A stretch of 7,572 nt of DNA, taken from assembly GCA_016840645.1 (NCBI GenBank), contig JAEORY010000179.1, forward strand, positions 1 to 7,572, read 5' to 3'. The position numbers were made by a program, and so were the translations under genes. The notes beneath the pieces are model-generated. The model did not search any database. It saw nothing but the letters and a program-made list of their open reading frames with translations, and was not told the origin of the DNA. The DNA is from Candidatus Borrarchaeota archaeon (lineage in GTDB: Archaea; Asgardarchaeota; Sifarchaeia; Borrarchaeales; Borrarchaeaceae). Every line of letters starts with the position of its first letter. Positions within the stretch are counted from its first letter, which is position 1. Shown piece after piece: positions 1-3,941 of the stretch.

Positions 1-164
1 CCTCCAAATGCGGCTGATAACATGGTCTGAGCTGTGACACTACCAAAAGTCGTAGTTTTGTAGGTAGGTAGCTATCCCTGCCTTCCTCCCAATATTCATC
101 ACAGTATGAGGAGCACACCACTATTAAAATATTAGACAGACCCCCTGATGAAAGTGAACATAAA
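1..164. other. Intergenic stretch, no gene recognised
   Basis: I find no convincing coding region, tRNA or rRNA here. A short imperfect hairpin can be drawn at about 74-93 (GGTAGG pairing with CCTGCC, one G-U pair), followed by a pyrimidine-rich run. The frame leading into the repeat at 165-215 is open for about 45 codons without a good start, and its product is not recognised. The stretch may be decayed mobile-element DNA, since it ends in a right-end-like repeat, but nothing in it proves that. Confidence 0.3.
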
Positions 165-215
165 CAACTACCGCAATTCATCACCAGGCTGAAGCTGTGG
201 TGCTTTCTTGCTTAG
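165..215 (+). repeat. Decayed IS605-type right end, related to the end of the iscB element
   Basis: The block shares TACCGCAATTCA (169-180) with the right end of the iscB element (1794-1805). As there, it is followed by an imperfect palindrome (CACCA at 182-186 with TGGTG at 198-202), then TTTCTTGC and TTAG. The outer stem CCGCAA/TTGCGG of the intact copy is reduced to GCAA (173-176) with TTGC (208-211), because GGAGG is missing before TTAG. Just upstream, TGAACA and CAACT also echo the final bases of iscB. This is most simply a relic of an earlier insertion of the same family, or the end of a small non-autonomous copy. No matching left end is visible in the window. Confidence 0.6.
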
Positions 216-258
216 CTACTTGTAAAAATTGTAATCCTACCTAATTCTTCATATCAAG

Positions 259-287
259 TTTAAATATACTTAAAAGAGATTTAAATA
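259..287 (+). promoter_or_regulatory. Two archaeal TATA-like boxes upstream of the guide/omega-RNA
   Basis: Two identical TTTAAATA boxes stand at 259-266 and 280-287. Both fit the archaeal TATA consensus. Initiation about 25 bases downstream would fall near 289 and 310, just upstream of or inside the predicted guide. They could therefore drive the guide RNA and iscB, although they belong to the host flank and not to the element. They may have been the promoter of whatever lay downstream before insertion. No start site has been measured. Confidence 0.4.
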
Positions 288-302
288 AAGTTTCGCGAAG
301 GA

Positions 303-322
303 TCATTCAAATAAGTCAATTA
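303..322 (+). other. Predicted guide segment of the IscB RNA (left flank of the element)
   Basis: In IscB systems the guide is the host sequence directly 5' of the element's left end, transcribed together with the scaffold RNA. Here that is the run ending just before the first left-end hairpin at 323. The length (about 16-20 bases) comes from the known systems, and the exact left boundary could be off by several bases. I saw no second copy of this sequence in the window. Confidence 0.4.
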
Positions 323-341
323 CCCCACCTGACGGATGGGG
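323..341 (+). repeat. Left-end imperfect palindrome with bulged A
   Basis: CCCCA (323-327) pairs with TGGGG (337-341) and CC (328-329) with GG (334-335), leaving A336 unpaired and a TGAC loop. It matches the right-end hairpin in layout. It is probably both the TnpA recognition hairpin in DNA and the first hairpin of the omega-RNA. Confidence 0.65.
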
Positions 342-547
342 CTTGTTCCGTGAGGAGCAAGAGTAATTAGTTGATTAGCCTAAGAGAGGTCATAGTTATG
401 ACGGTATCTACGTTATCAGCAGAGTTAAAGAATACACCACGGGATGCTTCTCTAGTCCCTTGCTCTGTAAATGATGGTTTAAACAGAGAGGAAACTCTCA
501 GTGGTCATCATAGAGTACTGACTGATAACCTTGGCGAAGAGAACCAA

Positions 548-573
548 CCTCCTGTAACGCCCGTTAAAGGAGG
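548..573 (+). promoter_or_regulatory. Shine-Dalgarno of iscB, hidden in a hairpin
   Basis: A strong ribosome binding site, AAAGGAGG (566-573), lies nine bases before the TTG start at 583 and supports that start. The same bases can pair with an anti-SD: CCTCCT (548-553) with AGGAGG (568-573), a G554/A567 mismatch, then TAAC (555-558) with GTTA (563-566) around a GCCC loop. If the RNA folds this way the ribosome binding site is closed, so translation of iscB would compete with RNA folding or IscB binding. Confidence 0.6.
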
Positions 574-574
574 C

Positions 575-597
575 GATAGGACTTGAGAGTACCTATC
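575..597 (+). promoter_or_regulatory. Hairpin over the iscB start codon
   Basis: GATAGG (575-580) pairs with CCTATC (592-597), continued by ACT (581-583) with AGT (588-590). A591 is bulged and the loop is TGAG. The TTG start codon (583-585) sits at the top of this stem, directly beside the hairpin that covers the ribosome binding site. Confidence 0.5.
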
Positions 598-1791
598 TAT
601 GTGGTAAACATCAGAGGGCAACCTCTCATGCCTACTACACAACACACAGGAAAGAAATTGTTACACAAAGGAAAGACACACGTTGTTCAGCGATGCCCTT
701 TTACTATTCAGTTGAACTATGCCACTGGAGAAACTACACAACCGATTAAACTGGGCGTGGACATCGGATATACGAACATCGGGTTCAGTACCAAGACCGA
801 CAAGTTAGAAGTTATCAGTGGCACGTTGGCTTTACGCAAGGATGTGTCTAACAAGCTAGAGGAAAGACGCAGGTATCGTAGAGCGCGTAGAAGTAGATTA
901 GGGTATAGACCACCTCGATTTAATAACCGAACACGACCTGAAGGATGGTTAGCCCCTAGTACTCAGCATCGAAAGGACTCACATATTCGATTAGTTAAAA
1001 GGCTTGAAACGCTACTTCCGATCACCTACAAAAGGGTAGAGGTGGCGAATTTCGATGCACATAAAATGCAGCACCCAGAAATTACAGGCGTAGCATATCA
1101 GCAGGGCGAACTGCAAGGCTACGAAGTGAGAGAATATCTGTTAGACAAATGGGGACGAACATATGCTTATTGTGGTAACACAGACGTGCCCTTAGAAGTC
1201 AAGCATATCGTCCCGAAAAGCAGAGGTGGGACAGATCGCGTGTCGAATTTAACGATCTCATGTAGGAACTGTAACCTTAAGAAAGGCAATAAGACCGCAG
1301 AGGAGTTTGGGCATCCTCACATCCAGCACCAGGCAAAGCAATCGCTCAAAGCAGCAACATGTCTGAATACTATTCGCTGGAGGATAGTAGAGCAGTTAGC
1401 TGCAGAGCATACTTACGGATACGTCACCAAATACCAGCGCAATAAGTTAGGTTTAGAAAAGTCTCATGTTAACGATGCGTTTGTCATTGCTGGCGGAACC
1501 GATCAAGAGCGCTGCCGACCGTACGAAGTTAGGCAAGTCAGACGCAATAATCGTTCGCTACAGACGAATCGAAAGGGATTCACACCGTCAATTAGGAGAC
1601 AGAGGTACCAGTTGCAACCCCACGATGTGGTAAACTATAATGGAAAATCATACAAAGTCAAAGGGGTATTCAATTATGGAAGATGGGTACGATTATGTGA
1701 TTCACAGGGAGCGGTCGTCAACACCAGTATCAAAAAGGTGGAACTGTTGAAATATGGAAAAGGATTGGTATTTACCTTTGAACACAACTAA
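583..1791 (+). CDS. iscB: IscB RNA-guided nuclease (RuvC plus HNH), HNH domain altered
   Basis: IscB is the transposon-encoded ancestor of Cas9 and cuts DNA chosen by an omega-RNA guide. The 402 residues show the family order: N-terminal PLMP segment (residues 14-17); RuvC-I with D60 in GVDIG; arginine-rich bridge helix (about 93-112); RuvC-II with E153; HNH domain (about 194-238); RuvC-III with H295 and D298; and a C-terminal target-adjacent-motif interaction domain with RRNNRSLQTNRKGF and the later NYGRWVRL. TTG at 583 is chosen because AAAGGAGG precedes it and the family's N-terminus starts here. Two HNH positions are unusual. The residue before the general-base histidine H208 is K207, where D is expected (VKHIVP for VDHIVP). 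The first zinc cysteine is Y194, so only C197, C227 and C230 remain. RuvC looks intact, so the protein may nick one strand only, bind without full cutting, or be decaying. The frame is otherwise full length. Confidence 0.92.
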   Translation: MRVPIYVVNIRGQPLMPTTQHTGKKLLHKGKTHVVQRCPFTIQLNYATGETTQPIKLGVDIGYTNIGFSTKTDKLEVISGTLALRKDVSNKLEERRRYRRARRSRLGYRPPRFNNRTRPEGWLAPSTQHRKDSHIRLVKRLETLLPITYKRVEVANFDAHKMQHPEITGVAYQQGELQGYEVREYLLDKWGRTYAYCGNTDVPLEVKHIVPKSRGGTDRVSNLTISCRNCNLKKGNKTAEEFGHPHIQHQAKQSLKAATCLNTIRWRIVEQLAAEHTYGYVTKYQRNKLGLEKSHVNDAFVIAGGTDQERCRPYEVRQVRRNNRSLQTNRKGFTPSIRRQRYQLQPHDVVNYNGKSYKVKGVFNYGRWVRLCDSQGAVVNTSIKKVELLKYGKGLVFTFEHN

Positions 1792-1795
1792 GATA

Positions 1796-1844
1796 CCGCA
1801 ATTCAGCTCCACCCTTCCGGATGGAGTCTTCTTGCGGAGGTTAG
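1796..1844 (+). repeat. Right end of the IscB element with imperfect palindrome
   Basis: An outer stem CCGCAA (1796-1801) with TTGCGG (1832-1837) encloses an inner hairpin: CTCCA (1807-1811) with TGGAG (1822-1826), CC (1812-1813) with GG (1819-1820), A1821 bulged, five-base loop. It starts five bases after the iscB stop. The CCGCAATTCA motif followed by a G/C hairpin and CTTCTTGCGG is, from memory, typical of archaeal IS605/IS1341-type right ends. The cleavage point is probably near 1844, just before ATAAAT. Confidence 0.7.
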
Positions 1845-1850
1845 ATAAAT
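1845..1850 (+). other. Putative target-adjacent motif (ATAAAT) at the insertion point
   Basis: For IscB elements the bases right of the right end correspond to the target-adjacent motif. ATAAA is the motif known for the Ktedonobacter racemifer IscB, and HEARO elements are reported in front of such sequences. Its presence directly after the TTAG that closes the right end fits that rule. The exact junction is inferred. Confidence 0.45.
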
Positions 1851-1874
1851 GAAAATGTTAATGTATTTTGTTAA

Positions 1875-1905
1875 TTTCTTTAGACAAAGATTGTCTAGGA
1901 AGAAA
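1875..1905. repeat. Long hairpin in the right flank of the element
   Basis: TTTCTT (1875-1880) plus TAGACAA (1881-1887) pairs with TTGTCTA (1891-1897) plus AAGAAA (1900-1905), with a three-base loop and a two-base GG bulge. It lies between the element and the zinc-ribbon gene. It could be a transcription-stop hairpin for iscB, an operator, or a trace of another insertion end; the sequence does not decide. Confidence 0.4.
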
Positions 1906-1913
1906 AATATATG
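1902..1913 (+). promoter_or_regulatory. Possible promoter of the zinc-ribbon gene
   Basis: AATATATG (1906-1913) preceded by purine- and A-rich AGAAA resembles an archaeal BRE/TATA pair. Transcription would start near 1935-1940, giving a leader of about 50 bases. An alternative TATA-like run at 1979-1986 is too close to the start codon at 1991 unless the transcript starts inside the gene. Confidence 0.3.
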
Positions 1914-1990
1914 TACGAACGGAGATAGTCATGAAGAAAGGGTGTCGCCCCGTTCCACAAGCCTCAATTTAAGGAGTGTATAAATAGAAA

Positions 1991-2233
1991 ATGTCAAAAC
2001 CATCAAGAAAAAAGAAAAAAGAAACTATATGTCCAGAATGCGCTGGAACAATGAAATATGATAGATATGTTCGATTAATGGTATGCCAACGTTGTGGTCT
2101 AGCAGTTTCTCGGGAAGATCTCGATAAAATGCGCGCTAAACTGCGGCAGTTAGTGCAAGTTGAAGATAAGGAAGATGAAAAAAGACGCAGCAGGAAGGAC
2201 TATCTAGATTGGTATTTGGGCCAAAAAGAATAG
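1991..2233 (+). CDS. Small zinc-ribbon protein, TFIIB/TFS-like finger
   Basis: An 80-residue basic protein. After a lysine-rich start (residues 7-10 are all K) it has one zinc ribbon: C14-x2-C17, then C32-x2-C35. The pattern CPEC...CQRCG resembles the ribbons of archaeal transcription factors B and S. The rest (about 40-80) is a charged, probably helical tail rich in K, R, E and D that ends in DYLDWYLGQKE. ATG 1991 is the first possible start: an in-frame TAG lies six bases upstream. AAGGAG at 1971-1976 is 14 bases away, longer than usual. I do not know its function; nucleic-acid binding or a role at RNA polymerase are guesses from the ribbon alone. It stands alone, 104 bases before the radical SAM gene on the same strand. 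Confidence 0.7.
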   Translation: MSKPSRKKKKETICPECAGTMKYDRYVRLMVCQRCGLAVSREDLDKMRAKLRQLVQVEDKEDEKRRSRKDYLDWYLGQKE

Positions 2234-2337
2234 GACTCCTCCCTCTATTAATGAAATAATTTGTAACTTTAGAAGCTATATTGTACTTATCTTAACTGAA
2301 TTATGTTCTCAATGACCATTGCAACACAAAGGCGATA

Positions 2338-3483
2338 ATGATGGTTTGGAGACTTTTACGCCCTGATGCAAAACAAGTATGGGATGATTCAGTTGTTAAG
2401 ACATTGCTTAAGCGTTATTGGGCTATATTCAACGAAAAAAAAACTGCTAAATATCTGATTACAAAGAGAATTGATGCAAAAGTTGAGTTGAATGAAGAAC
2501 TTCCAAAATTATGGAATGCACATGAACGGATCAGAAAGAGTTTTAAAAACATAATTCAGAGAATTGATAACGGAGAACTTGAATTCAATTCATTAAACAC
2601 ACCCAAAGTATCCTATTTAGACCTAAAAGTAGAACTTGCTCAAAGAATGCTTGAAGAATGCATCTTCTGTGAAAGACGATGCAGGGTTAATAGAAAACAA
2701 GGCGAAAAGGGAACTTGGTGTAAGCTGGACGGAAGGGCTCGTGTTAGTAGTGCTTTCCTGCATCACGGGGAGGAATCGCCGCTTGTCCCGAGCGGTACAA
2801 TCTTCTTTACTAGTTGTAACTTCTGTTGTGTGTTTTGCCAAAATTATGATATATCACAAGTTTACCCAGAAAATGGTGTAGAAGTGTCTCCTGAAAAACT
2901 TGCGTCGATAGCGAGAAACCTAAAACGCGAAGGTGCGCGAAATATAAACTATGTTGGGGGAGATCCAACTCCAAACCTTCATGTAATCGTAGAATCTCTA
3001 AAACATAATAGTGTAAAAGAATACAATAGTGTAAATGTGACTCAACTCTGGAATTCAAATCTTTATTGTTCTGAAGAAACCATGAAGATTTTACTTGATA
3101 TTATGGACTTCTGGTTACCAGATATGAAATACCATTCTGATGAGTGCGCCAAAGAGTTTTCAATCGTCCCTAATTATTTTGAGATCGTTTCAAGAAACCT
3201 TAAGATGGCGTACGATTATGGTGGGCTAGATCATGGAGAAATAATAATCCGACACCTAGTAATGCCGAATCATGTCGAATGCTGTACACTTCCAATTCTA
3301 GAATGGATTGCTGAAAACTCCCCAAAGGCACTTGTGAATATAATGGCGCAATATCGTCCAACACACTTAGTTGGGAGCAATAAAAAATATAGTAGTATTA
3401 ATCGAAGACCTACTTCGGCAGAAATGGATAAAGCCTACAAATTTGCAGATGAATTAGGCATCATCTGGAAACCCGTGAGCTAA
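2338..3483 (+). CDS. PflX-like radical SAM protein (COG1313-type)
   Basis: A 381-residue iron-sulfur protein of the radical SAM superfamily, which cleaves S-adenosylmethionine to start radical reactions. The cluster-binding CX3CX2C motif is C160, C164, C167 within SCNFCCVFCQN. A second cysteine set lies before it: C108, C111, C115 and C128 (CIFCERRC...GTWC), as in the 'pyruvate formate-lyase activating enzyme-like' PflX family. NYVGGDPTPN supplies the SAM-binding glycine motif and LPDMKY is also family-typical. The substrate is unknown; true PFL activation is not shown, and no pyruvate formate-lyase gene is nearby. Residues 1-107 form an extension before the cysteines that I do not recognise. 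Two ATGs are adjacent (2338, 2341), with AAAGG a few bases upstream. It converges on rpl44e. Confidence 0.85.
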   Translation: MMVWRLLRPDAKQVWDDSVVKTLLKRYWAIFNEKKTAKYLITKRIDAKVELNEELPKLWNAHERIRKSFKNIIQRIDNGELEFNSLNTPKVSYLDLKVELAQRMLEECIFCERRCRVNRKQGEKGTWCKLDGRARVSSAFLHHGEESPLVPSGTIFFTSCNFCCVFCQNYDISQVYPENGVEVSPEKLASIARNLKREGARNINYVGGDPTPNLHVIVESLKHNSVKEYNSVNVTQLWNSNLYCSEETMKILLDIMDFWLPDMKYHSDECAKEFSIVPNYFEIVSRNLKMAYDYGGLDHGEIIIRHLVMPNHVECCTLPILEWIAENSPKALVNIMAQYRPTHLVGSNKKYSSINRRPTSAEMDKAYKFADELGIIWKPVS

Positions 3484-3498
3484 AAAATTAAAAATTAA
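3484..3498 (-). terminator. Oligo-T termination signal for rpl44e
   Basis: On the minus strand two T-runs, separated by AA, follow the rpl44e stop by about 30 bases and end at the 3' end of the radical SAM gene. Archaeal RNA polymerase stops at such oligo-T tracts. No strong hairpin precedes them. Confidence 0.45.
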
Positions 3499-3526
3499 TT
3501 GAGAGATCTTTGTAGAGCGAGGATTA

Positions 3527-3832
3527 TTACACAGTCTTTACTATTTCAAATTTCTTTGTCCTTGGATAACTTCTTGGATGCATTTTTCCACAGTCCGTAC
3601 ATTTAAGGCGTAAATCCACCTTCTTTGATGTTTTCGAAGCCATTTTCGCTTGTGTAATCGCTTTCTTTGAGTATTTTCCGTGATTACCATATCCTTTTTT
3701 GTGTCTTTCAGCTCGTCGTTGTCCTTTTGATAGTGCTCTTCTGGCTTTTCCCTTAACTTCGTTTACATCGTGTGTGGTGTGCCGACGACAAAAGGGACAG
3801 TACGCATGTATAATTGACGGAAATTTAACCAT
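3527..3832 (-). CDS. rpl44e: Large-subunit ribosomal protein L44e
   Basis: L44e (eL42) is a zinc-binding protein of the archaeal and eukaryotic large ribosomal subunit, near the E site. The 101 residues carry the expected paired zinc ligands, C12-x2-C15 (AYCPFC) near the start and C78-x2-C81 (KCTDC) near the end, joined by a very basic segment with the family-typical KGQRRAERHKKGYGNHGKY. I chose ATG at 3832 because GGTGA, the usual archaeal ribosome binding site, covers 3838-3842 at the right distance. The in-frame GTG at 3841 overlaps that site and is unlikely to be used. It is a few residues longer than the roughly 92-95 usual for the family. In many archaea rps27e follows directly; here the next gene is a convergent radical SAM gene, so that pairing is absent. 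Confidence 0.95.
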   Translation of the reverse strand: MVKFPSIIHAYCPFCRRHTTHDVNEVKGKARRALSKGQRRAERHKKGYGNHGKYSKKAITQAKMASKTSKKVDLRLKCTDCGKMHPRSYPRTKKFEIVKTV

Positions 3833-3837
3833 TAATT

Positions 3838-3842
3838 TCACC
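3838..3842 (-). promoter_or_regulatory. Ribosome binding site deciding the rpl44e start
   Basis: GGTGA on the minus strand, five bases before ATG 3832, matches the archaeal anti-SD. It overlaps the alternative GTG at 3841-3839, which favours the shorter protein. Confidence 0.7.
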
Positions 3843-3892
3843 TGAATCGAATTACTTTCTTTTTCGCTCTTGGTGTCTAATCACATTTGTCT

Positions 3893-3909
3893 CTTTTTAA
3901 GTCTTTTTC
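3893..3909 (-). promoter_or_regulatory. Likely rpl44e promoter (BRE/TATA)
   Basis: On the minus strand a GAAAAAGAC run followed by TTAAAAAG resembles a purine-rich BRE plus a TATA box. The expected start, about 25 bases on, is near 3870, giving a leader of about 35-40 bases. It lies between the lonB terminator and the gene, which supports separate transcription. Confidence 0.4.
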
Positions 3910-3910
3910 A

Positions 3911-3937
3911 AAACTAAAGAGACGAATGACTCGTCTC
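3911..3937 (-). terminator. Hairpin terminator after lonB
   Basis: Four bases past the lonB stop, GAGACGA (3937-3931 on the minus strand) pairs perfectly with TCGTCTC (3925-3919) around a five-base loop, followed by the T-rich TTTAGTTTTG. This has the look of an intrinsic terminator, less usual in archaea than a bare T-tract, and would separate lonB from rpl44e. Confidence 0.6.
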
Positions 3938-3941
3938 AAAA

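Larger units (their letters stand above)
303..597 (+). ncRNA. Omega-RNA (HEARO RNA) of the IscB element
   Basis: A structured RNA directly upstream of iscB, where IscB guide RNAs are encoded. In order it contains a C-rich/G-rich hairpin (323-341); a hairpin with a GTGA tetraloop (342-361, eight pairs including one G-U); a hairpin GTCAT/ATGAC (389-402); and a long-range helix of eight perfect pairs, GTTATCAG (412-419) with CTGATAAC (522-529). That helix closes a multibranch region holding CAGAG/CTCTG (420-424, 463-467), GGGA/TCCC (441-444, 456-459), ATGATG/CATCAT (471-476, 506-511) and GAGAG-GAAA-CTCTC (486-499). After it come TTGG/CCAA (531-534, 544-547), the hairpin 548-573 and the hairpin 575-597, which runs into the gene. 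Many nested perfect helices and two GNRA loops argue for a real RNA. The ends are estimated; helices were found by eye. Confidence 0.75.
322..1844 (+). mobile_element. IscB element of the IS200/IS605 superfamily, without its own transposase
   Basis: The unit consists of left-end hairpin, structured RNA, iscB and right-end hairpin. Left and right hairpins have the same design: a CCA-CC arm pairing with GG-A-TGG, with one unpaired A at the same place. Such imperfect palindromes are what the single-strand Y1 transposase TnpA recognises in this superfamily. The superfamily makes no target duplication and has no terminal inverted repeats, and none are seen here. No tnpA lies in the window, so movement would need a transposase encoded elsewhere. 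The host sequence to the right begins ATAAAT. A 60-base sample of iscB (1201-1260) is 48% G+C against 35% for a sample of the radical SAM gene (3121-3180), consistent with transfer. Both ends are placed to within about 5-15 bases. Confidence 0.75.

Noticed and set aside
1..60. Possible remnant of a second omega-RNA (shared CTGATAAC at 14-21 and 522-529)
   Set aside because: Only eight bases match, with no supporting helix partner nearby; chance is adequate.
146..191. Possible C/D box small RNA (CTGATGA ... CTGA)
   Set aside because: The boxes are short and there is no terminal stem; the second box falls inside the right-end repeat, which explains that sequence better.
371..586. 71-codon reading frame upstream of iscB
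   Set aside because: It lies wholly inside the structured RNA region, has no ribosome binding site and no recognisable protein features; its codons are explained by the RNA helices.
2623..3058. Three short frames overlapping the radical SAM gene
   Set aside because: They run through the conserved cysteine region of that gene in other frames and look like shadows.
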